This document shows, piece after piece, positions 51,611 through 61,274 of a stretch of 64,000 nt of DNA. Location: positions 1 through 64,000 of the forward strand of contig NZ_JAFFJX010000005.1 of the NCBI RefSeq assembly GCF_016924755.1, read 5' to 3'. The notes under the pieces are model-generated. The model saw nothing but the letters and a program-made list of their open reading frames with translations. It did no database searches and was not told where the DNA came from. The position numbers and the translations under genes are program-made. The stretch comes from Longitalea arenae. GTDB lineage: Bacteria > Bacteroidota > Bacteroidia > Chitinophagales > Chitinophagaceae. Every line of letters begins with the position of its first letter. Position 1 is the first letter of the stretch.

Positions 51611-53863
51611 TCAGTTAATCTTTTTTTCTATTGTATAAGTATTTGTTATATCACGGTTATGCTCAGGTATTACGGTTTTCTTTGCTGTATGTACAGTATG
51701 CGTATCACCGTTACTATAGATCTGAGCCAGGCTGGGCGCGATAACCAGCGAAACGATCGACATCAATTTGATGAGGATGTTCATAGATGGACCCGATGTA
51801 TCTTTAAAAGGATCACCTACTGTGTCACCGGTAACGGATGCTTTATGCGGCTCACTCTTTTTGTAATAGATCTGGCCATTGATGTCAACACCTTTCTCAA
51901 ATGATTTCTTGGCGTTGTCCCAGGCGCCACCGGCATTATTCTGGAACATGCCCATCAGTACACCACTAACGGTAGCACCTGCCAGGAATCCACCCAATGC
52001 TTCAGGGCCCAGTAAGAAACCAATGATGAGTGGTGAAACGATCGCTATAGCACCCGGCAACATCATTTTTTTGATAGAAGCGTCTGTAGAAATGGCAACG
52101 CATTTATCATACTCCGGTTTGCCTTTTCCTTCCATGATACCTGGAATGGTTTTGAACTGGCGCCGTACTTCTTCTACCATCGCCATGGCTGCTTGTCCAA
52201 CCGCACGAATAGCCAACGCAGAGAAAATGAAGGGGATCATTCCGCCCACAAAGAGGGCGGCCAGCACATCGGCTTTATAGATATTGATGCCGGGAATTCT
52301 GGCAACACCAACAAAGGCTGCGAACAGGGCCAGGGCGGTCAAAGCAGCGGAAGCGATCGCAAAGCCTTTACCGGTAGCCGCTGTTGTGTTACCAACCGCA
52401 TCCAGTACGTCGGTCTTTTCGCGTACCTCACCAGGTAGTTCGCTCATTTCTGCAATACCACCGGCATTATCCGCAATAGGACCAAAGGCATCGATCGCAA
52501 GCTGCATGGCGGTGGTAGCCATCATACCGGCGGCCGCGATACCCACGCCATATAAACCGGCGCATTGATAAGAGCCCCAGATACCACCGGCCAGTACGAG
52601 GATCGGTAACAGGGTTGATTCCATACCTACTGCCAAACCACCAATTACGTTGGTAGCATGACCGGTACCGGATTGACGCACGATGCTTAACACCGGGCGT
52701 TTACCCATGGCTGTATAATATTCGGTGATGATGCTCATTAATGTTCCTACTACCAGGCCAACTACAATAGCGCCAAGAATGCCCTCGCGGGTGAATGTTT
52801 TGGCGCCTTCTACCAGTGAACCGTTAACCGTATCGCGTACCAGGTGAAAGTCACCGGCAGGCAGGATCCAGAACACCAGGGCGATAGAGGCAATGGCCGT
52901 AAGAATGATAGAGCCCCAGTTACCCATGTTCAGCGCTTTTTGCACGGTATTCGTATTAACACCGGCAGACTCACTGATGCGTACAAAGAGGGTCCCTACA
53001 ATGGAAAATAAGATCCCTACACCGGCGATCAGCATCGGCAGTAATATCAGCGAGTAACCACCGAACTGGTCCTGCACAACGGCTTCCTGGCCCAGTACCA
53101 TGGTGGCCAATACGGTGGCTACATAAGAACCGAACAGGTCGGCGCCCATTCCGGCCACATCCCCTACGTTATCGCCTACGTTATCGGCAATGGTAGCGGG
53201 GTTGCGTGGATCATCTTCAGGAATCCCTGCTTCCACTTTACCTACCAGGTCTGCACCCACGTCGGCAGCTTTGGTATAAATACCGCCACCCACCCGGGCA
53301 AAGAGGGCGATTGATTCAGCGCCCAGGGAAAAGCCGGTAAGCACTTCGATGGTCCTGATCATTTCCTCGGAGTTCACGGATGCTTCGGGTGCAAAAAGTA
53401 CTTTGAGGATGATGAACAATCCGCTTAAACCCAATACGGCCAAACCGGCAACACCCAGGCCCATTACAGAGCCACCGGTGAAGGATACCGCGAGGGCTTT
53501 GCTTAAGCTGGTGCGGGCTGCATGGGCGGTGCGAACATTGGCTTTGGTGGCAACGCGCATCCCGATGTATCCGGCTGTAGCACTGAATACCGCACCAATG
53601 ATGAAAGCGATCGCTATTGCCCAGTGCGAGTTGGGGTTAGCGCTGGCCATTACGCCGAGCAAGAGGGCTACGATAACAACGAAGTAGCCGAGAATTTTCC
53701 ATTCTGCCCGTAAAAAGGCCATTGCACCTTGTGCTATGTATGTGCTGATCTCTTTCATGCGGTCAGAGCCCGCTTCTTGTTTAGAAACCCAATTGAATTT
53801 GATGAAAGTATACAGCAAGCCGACGATACCCATAACGGGCACTAGATAGAACAGTTTGTCCAT
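51611..53863 (-). CDS. hppA: Membrane-bound ion-translocating pyrophosphatase
   Basis: This integral membrane enzyme hydrolyses cytosolic pyrophosphate and pumps H+ or Na+. 750 residues with many membrane helices. The pyrophosphate-binding motifs are [31 protein letters not shown], and [12 protein letters not shown]. In [12 protein letters not shown] the residue after NTT is alanine, which is typical of K+-dependent enzymes (lysine in K+-independent ones). The ion cannot be decided from what I can see. The ATG at 53863 is chosen because the -7 element at 53903-53910 overlaps the alternative TTG start at 53905. Confidence 0.96.
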   Translation of the reverse strand: MDKLFYLVPVMGIVGLLYTFIKFNWVSKQEAGSDRMKEISTYIAQGAMAFLRAEWKILGYFVVIVALLLGVMASANPNSHWAIAIAFIIGAVFSATAGYIGMRVATKANVRTAHAARTSLSKALAVSFTGGSVMGLGVAGLAVLGLSGLFIILKVLFAPEASVNSEEMIRTIEVLTGFSLGAESIALFARVGGGIYTKAADVGADLVGKVEAGIPEDDPRNPATIADNVGDNVGDVAGMGADLFGSYVATVLATMVLGQEAVVQDQFGGYSLILLPMLIAGVGILFSIVGTLFVRISESAGVNTNTVQKALNMGNWGSIILTAIASIALVFWILPAGDFHLVRDTVNGSLVEGAKTFTREGILGAIVVGLVVGTLMSIITEYYTAMGKRPVLSIVRQSGTGHATNVIGGLAVGMESTLLPILVLAGGIWGSYQCAGLYGVGIAAAGMMATTAMQLAIDAFGPIADNAGGIAEMSELPGEVREKTDVLDAVGNTTAATGKGFAIASAALTALALFAAFVGVARIPGINIYKADVLAALFVGGMIPFIFSALAIRAVGQAAMAMVEEVRRQFKTIPGIMEGKGKPEYDKCVAISTDASIKKMMLPGAIAIVSPLIIGFLLGPEALGGFLAGATVSGVLMGMFQNNAGGAWDNAKKSFEKGVDINGQIYYKKSEPHKASVTGDTVGDPFKDTSGPSMNILIKLMSIVSLVIAPSLAQIYSNGDTHTVHTAKKTVIPEHNRDITNTYTIEKKIN

Positions 53864-53902
53864 AGTTTTGATTTCGTAATCGCTAGATTTTTTAGAAGTG
53901 AA

Positions 53903-53910
53903 CAAAAATA
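53903..53910 (-). promoter_or_regulatory. -7 promoter element of hppA
   Basis: Minus strand TATTTTTG, an exact TAnnTTTG match. It leaves a leader of about 35 bases to the ATG at 53863 and excludes the upstream TTG start. Confidence 0.5.
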
Positions 53911-53963
53911 GGGGAAAACGGCCTAAAAACGAAAACAGTTCTGGGTTTCAGCGAATTCCGAAT

Positions 53964-54103
53964 ACTAATTTGCTAATGAGATAATTTGCTAATGTGCTAA
54001 TAGAAAGCCCCCGCCGTGCTTCCCTCAATGGGGCGCTTAGGTGGGGGCCTGGTTATGTCTGTATTTTTATCAGCACATCAGCACATCAGCTAATTAGCTA
54101 ATT
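53964..54103. repeat. Inverted word repeat with nested GC hairpin, overlapping the AsmA stop
   Basis: The left arm at 53964-54002 repeats ATTTGCTAATG and ATAATTTGCTAATGTGCTAA. The right arm at 54069-54103 repeats ATCAGCAC, ATCAGCAC, ATCAGCTA and ATTAGCTA. Between them GCCCCCGCC pairs with GGTGGGGGC (about 54007-54048). The right arm contains the TAG stop codon of the AsmA-like gene (54098-54100). Confidence 0.85.
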
Positions 54104-57100
54104 TTTCCTCTTCAGGCCCTTCAGCAGGCCTTTCACCTTGTCTTCGGCGCTTTGCCTGATGTCTTTCTTCGTACTGTCTTTAGTGGCTGTCGTATCCTTC
54201 TGGCCAAGTACCTGTTTGGCGATATAATCCTTAGCCGCCTGTTTGGCCTCGTTCTTTACCGATTGCAAAGTGTCTTTGGCGGCGCTTTTGGCGGCGGCCA
54301 TGGCGCTGTCTGCCGATGCTTTTTTAGCGGCTAACAGTTCCTGGGCCTGGTTTTTCATGTCATCGGCCAAACTGCTGCCTGCACCGGCCAGGTCGGTTTT
54401 TACGCTGGGGTTGGTAATGGAACCACCCAGGTTCACTTTGAAGCTGATCATATCGCTGACCTTGATGGGAATACCTTTGTTGCTGGCCTGGGTAGCCAGG
54501 TTATTGACCAGGGCATTGGCCTTGCTGCCCAGCTTTTCACGCGGCACTTTCATGTTGATCACATAATCGATCGACTGATCGAGCCCATGTTTGCCGCCTA
54601 TTTCCATATTCATATCCTGCACTTTTACATTGAAAGGTTTTACAAACACTTTTCCGTCGGCTATGTCAAAATAGCTCTTCACGTCTTTCAGGGTAATAGC
54701 TTTCAGGCTGTTGATATCAAGTGTATTTGCCAGTTTTTCGAGCGGTGCAAATTTGTTCAGCACGCCTTCCAGTAAAAGGAGTGAGCCATTGCCCGTGAGG
54801 GTACCCAGATCGGGCATCATGGTTTCACCCAGTTTGCCATTCATGGTGAGCTTTGACGTTAGTTTGCCCGAGATGAACTGGCCGATGGGCATCAGTTTCT
54901 GGAAGGTGTTAAACGCGAAAAAAGATTTTTGAATATCCAGGTTCTGAATGTCATAGGTAAGCGAAATGTCGGGTTTCTTTTTGCTTAGTTTGGTAGAGTA
55001 GGTGCCACCAAGGGCAATGTTTCCATCCAGCGCCTGCATTTTCACATCTTTCAAACTAACGGTTTCGTCTTTGATCGCCACGGTACCGGCAATATTCCTG
55101 TAATCGACCTTATCGTATCTTACATTGCCTGCTTTGGCATTGAGTGTAAGGTTAACATTTTTGGGAACCGCAAATGGTTCGCTGGCAGCCGCTGTTGTGG
55201 TGGCAGCTGCGGTATCCTTTGCTGCAGGTGCAGGAGCAGGAGTGGTGCTACTGGTAGTGCCCATTAATTTGTTCAGGTCTACTTGATCGGCCGATACATT
55301 CAAGACACCCGTCAGGGGTTCATCTTTCAACGCATAACCGATCAGGTTGTCGAAGCTGCCGTTCGCGTTAAAATTGGTTCCCTGAAAACTACCGGTTGCA
55401 TCGTTCACGGTTACGTTCTTCGGGTTAAAGGTGAGCAGGGTGTTCTTCAGGTTTACGCCATCGGGATAGTCCTTTGACCTGTAGCTTAGGTTCGAAACCT
55501 GTACGGTGCCGGCCGTTTGTATGGCATCGTACTGGCTTTTATCGATCATTGATTTTTTCCCTTTTACCGATACATTGGCCTGCAGGTTACCGGCCAGGGA
55601 AGTGCCCGGTTCAAAGGCATAGAACTGCGCTACGTTCGCGAGGTTGAAACTGCCTCTGGCTGTGCCATCGAAATAAGGATCAGAAGCCAGGGTCTTCAGT
55701 AACAAACTTAGATCGATCACGTCTTTTCCGATCTCTGCATGTGCTGCCGGAATCTGGATCACCGCATGGTCTGCCACTCCGTCCGGGCTTTCGAAATTTA
55801 TTCTGGCGCTGGTATTCTGAATAGGTTGCGGAAAGTCCTTCGACGCATAATACAGCTTGTTAATGTTCACAAAACCTTTGGCAAAGAAATCGCCGGGCTG
55901 TTGTTTTTGTACAACGGCCAGACTGCCTTTTGCCTGTACATCGGCATCAACGGTGCCGGCGAGTTTTGTGCCGGGCAGTTTTACCAACTGTGTAATGCCG
56001 GCAAGGTCGAGATGGCCTTTAGCGGCTGCGTCGATGTACTGTATGGTCATAGGCTTTTGGAACAACACATGGAAATCGAAAGGATCGTTGCCAAATTCAA
56101 TATGACCTTTCAGCAGGTTTATCACTGTATTATCGGGCTGACCATCGTTATTGAATGCATTCAGCTGCAGGTTAATGTTTTTAACAGGCTTGGGCAGGTC
56201 GGGGTACTGAAAGAATCCATTTTGAATATCGAGCGTGATATTGTAGGCAGGTAAGCGGCTGCCGCTGTAGATGCCTTTTACCGTACCATTGAAAAGGGCT
56301 TTACCGCTTGTTTTGATCTTTTCGAAGTCCGTCTGGTATACAGCCGGTATCAATGAGAGAATGCTCTTAAAGTCGGTGGAGGGCGCTTTAAAGGAAAGAT
56401 CCATATTATAGGTGCTGTCGTTCACCAACTGGAAAAAACCTTCTGTTGCCAGTTTTAGATCGTTCAGCGCTATTTCATCTGTCTTCCAGGAGTATTTGCT
56501 GTTTTTTGTGTCTACCTGCAGATCCAGGTCAATGCCGGTTTTCGTATGGTTGAGGTAGGGTATACCGCCATAAACGAAGGTGATCTCATCGGCCTTTGTA
56601 TTGGTTCGCAGGGTAAAGAGCTCGCTGGTAAAATCGCCGCTGCCCTCATGGGTAAGGTTAATGAGCTCGGTATGCATGCCCGAACTGGCATCGTCGTATT
56701 TGACATACGCATTATTGATCTCATAATGCTTCAGGTTCATCTGGAAGGCCGATGAACTGGTATCTGTGGAAGGGGTGCTTGCCGTATCGGGTTTGGCTAT
56801 ATCCCAGTTTGCTTTACCGTCTTTGGTAACAATGGCATGAATACGCGGTTCGTTTATATTAACCGAATAAATTTTCATATTCTTGCCGCCGATTACGCTG
56901 AAGAGGTTAACCGCTACATCAATTTCTTTGGCGCTGATGAGGGTGTCTTTGGCAAAAACATCGGTGCCTGTCACCCGCAGGTCTTCGAGCGCTACCGATA
57001 CCCTGGGAAAATGACGGAAGAAGGAGAGGTCGAGGTCCTTGAAATCGACGTTGGCGTTGATGTTCTTATTGATCTGCTCTTTGGCAATAGCAATGATCTT

Positions 57101-57187
57101 GCCCTTGAAAATAAAGGGAGCCACGAACAGGATAAGAAGGAGAACGGCCAGGGAAATACCGGTGATCTTGGCGATTTTTTTGAGCAT
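54098..57187 (-). CDS. AsmA-like envelope protein
   Basis: About 1,029 residues with an N-terminal membrane anchor (IAKITGISLAVLLLILFVAP), followed by the AsmA N-terminal repeat (INKNINANVDFKDLDLSFFR, HFPRVSVALEDLRV) and a long beta-groove region. A C-terminal AsmA_2-like domain (VPREKLGSKANALVNNLA) precedes a Lys/Ala-rich helical tail (about 930-1029). The family bridges inner and outer membranes for lipid transport (AsmA, TamB, YhdP), by established knowledge of relatives; the role here is inferred. The Thr/Ala/Pro-rich stretch around residue 655 is a flexible linker. The stop codon lies in a word repeat. Confidence 0.92.
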   Translation of the reverse strand: MLKKIAKITGISLAVLLLILFVAPFIFKGKIIAIAKEQINKNINANVDFKDLDLSFFRHFPRVSVALEDLRVTGTDVFAKDTLISAKEIDVAVNLFSVIGGKNMKIYSVNINEPRIHAIVTKDGKANWDIAKPDTASTPSTDTSSSAFQMNLKHYEINNAYVKYDDASSGMHTELINLTHEGSGDFTSELFTLRTNTKADEITFVYGGIPYLNHTKTGIDLDLQVDTKNSKYSWKTDEIALNDLKLATEGFFQLVNDSTYNMDLSFKAPSTDFKSILSLIPAVYQTDFEKIKTSGKALFNGTVKGIYSGSRLPAYNITLDIQNGFFQYPDLPKPVKNINLQLNAFNNDGQPDNTVINLLKGHIEFGNDPFDFHVLFQKPMTIQYIDAAAKGHLDLAGITQLVKLPGTKLAGTVDADVQAKGSLAVVQKQQPGDFFAKGFVNINKLYYASKDFPQPIQNTSARINFESPDGVADHAVIQIPAAHAEIGKDVIDLSLLLKTLASDPYFDGTARGSFNLANVAQFYAFEPGTSLAGNLQANVSVKGKKSMIDKSQYDAIQTAGTVQVSNLSYRSKDYPDGVNLKNTLLTFNPKNVTVNDATGSFQGTNFNANGSFDNLIGYALKDEPLTGVLNVSADQVDLNKLMGTTSSTTPAPAPAAKDTAAATTTAAASEPFAVPKNVNLTLNAKAGNVRYDKVDYRNIAGTVAIKDETVSLKDVKMQALDGNIALGGTYSTKLSKKKPDISLTYDIQNLDIQKSFFAFNTFQKLMPIGQFISGKLTSKLTMNGKLGETMMPDLGTLTGNGSLLLLEGVLNKFAPLEKLANTLDINSLKAITLKDVKSYFDIADGKVFVKPFNVKVQDMNMEIGGKHGLDQSIDYVINMKVPREKLGSKANALVNNLATQASNKGIPIKVSDMISFKVNLGGSITNPSVKTDLAGAGSSLADDMKNQAQELLAAKKASADSAMAAAKSAAKDTLQSVKNEAKQAAKDYIAKQVLGQKDTTATKDSTKKDIRQSAEDKVKGLLKGLKRKN

Positions 57188-57296
57188 AGGTAATTGGTTT
57201 ACTTGCAATTATCTGATGTGAAAATACTTGAAAAAGAGGCAAGTTACAATAAACAAGATACAATGTTTAGAACAAGATTCGCAATACTGGTTGACG

Positions 57297-57396
57297 GTTT
57301 GCCGGTTTCCGGTTACCAGCAGAGAAATTTTGAGCATGGCGCCAAAAATCAAAATGCCCTTAATTTGTGCCCGGTAACTGGTGCCCCAAGGTAACT
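57297..57396. repeat. Inverted word repeat (GGTTACC type)
   Basis: Left GGTTTGCCGGTTTCCGGTTA (57297-57316) and right copies of GGTAACT at 57373-57379 and 57390-57396 share the 7-bp vocabulary of the arrays at 17998 and 21309. It lies in the divergent AsmA/trmH promoter region. Confidence 0.55.
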
Positions 57397-57457
57397 GCCA
57401 TGCAACCCTGGAAGCGGGGAAGCACCATGAAACCTGAAACATGTAACAAAATAGAAT

Positions 57458-58060
57458 ATGACTCCTGAAAGACGTGCCCGCCTGCTGGCAGTATTGAATA
57501 AGCGGCAAAGTGACTTAACCGTAGTGCTTGAGAATGTGTTTGACCCGCATAATATTTCAGCTGTAATGCGTACCTGTGATGCAGTAGGTGTGCAGGAAGT
57601 GTATGTACTGAACACAAAGATTCCTCGCCATAAAAAATGGGGCGCAAAAAGCAGCAGCAGCGCTGCCAAATGGCTTTCCGTTCATCAGTTTACCAATGCC
57701 GAAGAATGTTTTAGCGCCTTGCGGCAGAAATATGACAGGATTTTAACTACTCACCTGAGCAGTGATGCCGTTAATTTATACGATATTGATTTTACCGGAC
57801 CTATTGCCCTGGTATTTGGCAATGAACATGCTGGCGTCAGCGATGAGATCAGGGCCATGGCGGATGGCAATTTTATTATTCCGCAGGTGGGCATTATTAA
57901 GTCATTGAATATTTCTGTTGCCTGTGCGGTCACCTTGTATGAGGCACAACGGCAAAAGAAGCTGGCGGGCCATTATGATAGCTGCCGGTTGCCGGAGCCT
58001 CAATTGAATGAGTTGCTTAATAAATGGGGGTTTGAGGAAGAAACCAGTTCACAGGTATAA
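57458..58060 (+). CDS. trmH: tRNA (guanosine-2'-O)-methyltransferase, TrmH type
   Basis: A 200-residue SpoU-class 2'-O-methyltransferase. The three knot motifs are visible: NISAVMRTCDAVGV (motif 1, with Asn and Arg), IALVFGNEHAGVSDEI (motif 2), and IPQVGIIKSLNISVACAVTL (motif 3). The N-terminal MTPERRARLLAVLNKRQSDL fits TrmH, which methylates G18 of tRNA. A different RNA target cannot be excluded. It is divergent from the AsmA-like gene. Confidence 0.92.
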   Translation: MTPERRARLLAVLNKRQSDLTVVLENVFDPHNISAVMRTCDAVGVQEVYVLNTKIPRHKKWGAKSSSSAAKWLSVHQFTNAEECFSALRQKYDRILTTHLSSDAVNLYDIDFTGPIALVFGNEHAGVSDEIRAMADGNFIIPQVGIIKSLNISVACAVTLYEAQRQKKLAGHYDSCRLPEPQLNELLNKWGFEEETSSQV

Positions 58061-58063
58061 GTG

Positions 58064-58190
58064 CACAGTTCAAAGTTCAAAGTTCACGGTTTTAGTTATT
58101 CTGTTCAACCTTTTGATGGATCAATTTAAGAACTTATGAACTTAATAACTCAATTACTCATGAAGTGAATAACTCATGAACTCAACAAAC
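58064..58190. repeat. Word repeats (AGTTCAA and AACTCATGAA types)
   Basis: CAGTTCAAAGTTCAAAGTTC at 58066-58085 follows the trmH stop. Then TTATGAACTTAATAACTCAA, TACTCATGAAGTGAATAACT and CATGAACTCAAC run up to the next start codon. Two of the repeat vocabularies seen elsewhere (7966 and 4281) occur side by side. Confidence 0.65.
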
Positions 58191-58197
58191 ATTTCGC

Positions 58198-58686
58198 ATG
58201 AAAGGCATAATTCAGATAATAGGTCTGTTATTGTTTACCGCAACAGCGGTTTCGCAAACCATTAAAAAAGTGAAGATCACCGAGGTGGAAGCGTACATTA
58301 AGAACAGTGATCATCCGCTGGTGGTGAACTGCTGGGCAACCTGGTGCGCTCCCTGTGTGGAGGAAATTCCTTATTTCATGGAGACCGTAAAAAAGTACAG
58401 CGATGAAAAAGTAGAGCTGTTGCTCGTGAGCCTCGACTTTGCTACTTCTTATCCTAACAAGATCCAGGAACTGATCAGTAAGAAACATTTCGATGCCACC
58501 TTTTTCTGGCTCAACGAAACCAATGCCGATTATTTTTGTCCGAAGATAGATCCCAAATGGGATGGTACTTTACCCTCCACATTATTCGTAAATAATAAGA
58601 CCGGTTATCGGCAGTTTTATGGACGGCCCATGACCGACAGGCAGATCGAGCTGGAAGTGAGTAAACTCACCGGCGTGAAGAAATAG
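58198..58686 (+). CDS. TlpA-like exported thioredoxin-fold protein
   Basis: 162 residues with a signal peptide (MKGIIQIIGLLLFTATAVSQ) and a thioredoxin fold: active site WCAPC (C50, C53) in NCWATWCAPCVEE, then LLLVSLDFA and a cis-proline region GTLPSTLFVNNK. TlpA/ResA-like proteins reduce disulphides in the periplasm, for example in cytochrome maturation. No partner gene is adjacent. The fold is complete. Confidence 0.92.
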   Translation: MKGIIQIIGLLLFTATAVSQTIKKVKITEVEAYIKNSDHPLVVNCWATWCAPCVEEIPYFMETVKKYSDEKVELLLVSLDFATSYPNKIQELISKKHFDATFFWLNETNADYFCPKIDPKWDGTLPSTLFVNNKTGYRQFYGRPMTDRQIELEVSKLTGVKK

Positions 58687-58804
58687 GCTGACATTGATGC
58701 AGGGTATAGTTGATACAGTTGAAAAACTGGATAAAGGCTCGGCTAATAAGGTTGATCATTGATAAGGGCAGGAAAAACAGTCGATCAGGTTAGGTAATAA
58801 AAAA

Positions 58805-58874
58805 ATGCACATTGAGGATCTTGTTTACGCGTTCTGCTTTCAGCGTTCCGTGTTCTGCATCACTCAATGTGCAT
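58805..58874. terminator. Bidirectional terminator with a 46-base loop of repeat words
   Basis: ATGCACATTGAG (58805-58816) pairs perfectly with CTCAATGTGCAT (58863-58874). The loop is unusually long and consists of GCGTTCTGC and CAGCGTTCCGTGTTCTGC words, the vocabulary of the array at 59996. It lies between convergent genes. Confidence 0.75.
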
Positions 58875-58895
58875 GATTAGTACGAAAAATAAACC

Positions 58896-59546
58896 CTACT
58901 GTTTCAAACTTTTCTGAATAGCTTTTGCTGAGTCAAGGTGTTTCCTGAGTGTAGGCAGTTTTTGCGATGCAAATGTTTTTACATCAGGATCGGTACCGTT
59001 CTCGGCAATTTTTTCAAATGCGTTGATATCATCCTGGTGGTCATCAACCATCATTTTCATATACTCCCTGTCAAAGTCAGCACCTTTCTTTTTGCTCAGG
59101 TCTTCATAATGGTTTTTATGATCTCCTTCCAGATCTTTACGTAACGTTACATTCTTTTGCTGGGCGATCGATTGAAGCTGGGTGTTAGCTTCTGAATGGT
59201 CGCGCACCATCATTTCTGCAAAGTTCTTTACGCGTGGATTGGTTGCTTTTTCCTGTGCCATTTTACCTAACTGTACTTCAGCCATACCACCCATGGCGGC
59301 TTCATTGATGAACTTCATAGTGCGGTCATCCACTGCACCCTGTGTACCTGCGGTTCCCCGGTTAGCAGCCGCGGAATCAGCTGTCATATCACTGCCCGTA
59401 CCACGATCAACTTCTGTATTGGCTGGCGCTGATCTTATGGCGCCTGTTGAATCTGTGTTTGTTCCATCGTTCTCTGATGGACTTCCACATGCAAACATCG
59501 TGGCCATGGCGCATACTGCAAACGAATAAAAAATTGTTGTTTTCAT
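58896..59546 (-). CDS. DUF4142 lipoprotein
   Basis: 216 residues with a lipobox-like MFACG near residue 20 and a low-complexity Thr/Ala/Asp linker to residue 70. The DUF4142 four-helix, ferritin-like domain follows (KFINEAAMGGMAEVQLGKMA, then HSEANTQLQSIA and KMMVDDHQDDINAFEK). The family has paired helical HDD-type motifs; a function is not established, with links to stress and outer-membrane properties suggested. It is monocistronic. Confidence 0.93.
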   Translation of the reverse strand: MKTTIFYSFAVCAMATMFACGSPSENDGTNTDSTGAIRSAPANTEVDRGTGSDMTADSAAANRGTAGTQGAVDDRTMKFINEAAMGGMAEVQLGKMAQEKATNPRVKNFAEMMVRDHSEANTQLQSIAQQKNVTLRKDLEGDHKNHYEDLSKKKGADFDREYMKMMVDDHQDDINAFEKIAENGTDPDVKTFASQKLPTLRKHLDSAKAIQKSLKQ

Positions 59547-59995
59547 TTGAACTATTTTTTGGTGTTTTTAAAGTAGCGGCAACGGTTTGTAGAGGTTGAT
59601 GTATATGAAGCATATTTTATGCCTTGCCCTATTAAAGCAGTATAATGATCATATTGTGAACGAGTAATGTAAACACATTGCCGGGTGTGGGGAGTAAATT
59701 CAACAGGGAAAGTGGTGTATGTTGAAGAACAACATTGATTGGTGAAGGCTTGATGTGCGAACCAGTTGAAGAGTTGGGGAGCTCACGTGTTGACGAGTGA
59801 CCGGTTTCACAAGTTGATGCGTTGACGGTTAACGGGCGGGTGTTGACAAGTTAACTGGTAACAAGTTATGTTTGATGATAAAGGTGAAGAGGCATGGTCC
59901 GCGAAGCGGCCGGTTCAACCTGGCCACCAACATAACAAAAACATACGCTAACTTTAAAACGTTATTGCTGTCCACCCAGAGCCTTCTGTTCAACG
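59547..59995. other. Gene-free spacer
   Basis: About 450 bases. It includes a loose run of GTTGA and GGTTAAC words (59765-59870) like the other spacer repeats. It holds the DUF4142 promoter region. No coding frame accepted. Confidence 0.5.
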
Positions 59996-60342
59996 TGTAT
60001 CGTCCTCGCGTAAAGCTTTTCACTTCGCCATTAAAGCTTAAGGGTTTTAGCATTCGTGTTGAGCGTTTCGCCTTTAGCGTTTGAGGTTCAGCGTTCAACG
60101 TTCGTGTTCTGCGTGTATCATTCTTGCGTAAAGCATTTCACTTCGCCATTAAAGCTTAAGGGTTTTAGCATTCGTGTTCAGCGTTTTGCCTTTAGCGTTT
60201 GAGGTTCAGCGTTCAACGTTCGTGTTCTGCGTGTATCATTCTTGCTTAAAGCATTTCACTTCGCCATTAAAGCTTAATGGCTTTAGCATTCGTGTTCAGC
60301 GTTTTGCCTTTTCCGTTTCAGGTTCAGCGTTCGTGTTCCGCG
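59996..60342. repeat. Three tandem copies of a 118-bp unit
   Basis: Copies start at 59996, 60114 and 60232, each with TGTATC and a shared core: AAAGC, TTTCACTTCGCCATTAAAGC, TTAGCATTCGTGTT and GGTTCAGCGTT. Copies 1 and 2 are 118 bases; copy 3 lacks about seven bases near its end. Copies 2 and 3 are closest. Inside each unit, GCGTT and TTTAGC words recur. Confidence 0.93.
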
Positions 60343-60366
60343 TGTAGCGTTCCGCGGTATAAAAAA

Positions 60367-60402
60367 AATCCCCCGTACCCGGCAGAGCCGGAACAGGGGA
60401 TT
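60367..60402 (-). terminator. Terminator of the redoxin gene
   Basis: AATCCCC and GGGGATT form the outer stem and CCGGC and GCCGG the inner. The minus strand continues in TTTTTTTATACC, 31 bases past the stop codon. Confidence 0.88.
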
Positions 60403-60433
60403 GTACAGATTTTAAAAACGGGACTTATTGGTG

Positions 60434-61039
60434 TTATGAAATCCTTTTAATACTACAACCAACCGACTTAGATTGTTTAACTGATACTTCCTTTCCGGCT
60501 AGCACTTCATTCATCGCTTCTTTTAAATGGACCCGGTTCACACCGGCTGCATCGGATGGACTATCATCAATAGCGCCATGATAAACCAGTTTTCCATTTT
60601 TATCGAACAGAAAGCACTCAGGCGTACGGGTGGCTCCAAATGCATCGGCTAACTCATTGTTCTTATCCTCTGCATAATACCAGCTGTACCCTTGTCCTTT
60701 CGCATACTCCTGCATGGCAGCCAGCGATTCAGTATTTTTCCGGTTAGCTTCATTAGAATTCAATAAGACCACACCAATGTTTTGTTTTGAGGCAAACTCA
60801 CAGATTTCCTTGGTACGGGTCTGATTATTGATCACGACAGGGCAGGTATTACAACTAAACATTACCAGCAAACCGTTTTCTTTTTTAGCCTCCTTTAACG
60901 TTACTTCTTTGCCGGAAATATCTTTTAGCTTATTGTCTGCTTTGGGAACGGCTGACCCCAGTGGTAATGGGTCTTTCATAGTAAATGATAAAAACACCAC
61001 TGCGGGTAACAGCAATAAACTGATCGACATTTTTTTCAT
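60434..61039 (-). CDS. Redoxin-domain protein (exported thioredoxin-like)
   Basis: 201 residues with an N-terminal signal-like segment (MKKMSISLLLLPAVVFLSFT). A peroxiredoxin/thioredoxin fold follows with the active-site pair C63 and C66 in FSCNTCPVV, the PF08534-like strand VVLLNSNEA, and RTPECFLFDKNGKLVYHGAI. The CNTC type occurs in Bacteroidota redoxins of unknown partner. There is a single further cysteine near the C terminus (GCSIKRIS). It stands alone with its own terminator. Confidence 0.9.
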   Translation of the reverse strand: MKKMSISLLLLPAVVFLSFTMKDPLPLGSAVPKADNKLKDISGKEVTLKEAKKENGLLVMFSCNTCPVVINNQTRTKEICEFASKQNIGVVLLNSNEANRKNTESLAAMQEYAKGQGYSWYYAEDKNNELADAFGATRTPECFLFDKNGKLVYHGAIDDSPSDAAGVNRVHLKEAMNEVLAGKEVSVKQSKSVGCSIKRIS

Positions 61040-61274
61040 CTGACATTTTTTTTTATGGTTATTAACAGGGCCGGAGGGAATTGCCGAAATAAGATCTTCA
61101 TTCTGTAAACGCTCATGAAAATTTTAAATGGAGCTTTCAATGTAACAGATCACTTCAATAGCAGCTTTGCAAAGTTTACTAAAAAATGATGGTTTTACCT
61201 AGGCTTTTCTGGGCAGGCGGTGGTAAAATTTTATTAAAATGGAAAATATTTATAATGTGAACCGTTGGTATTTA

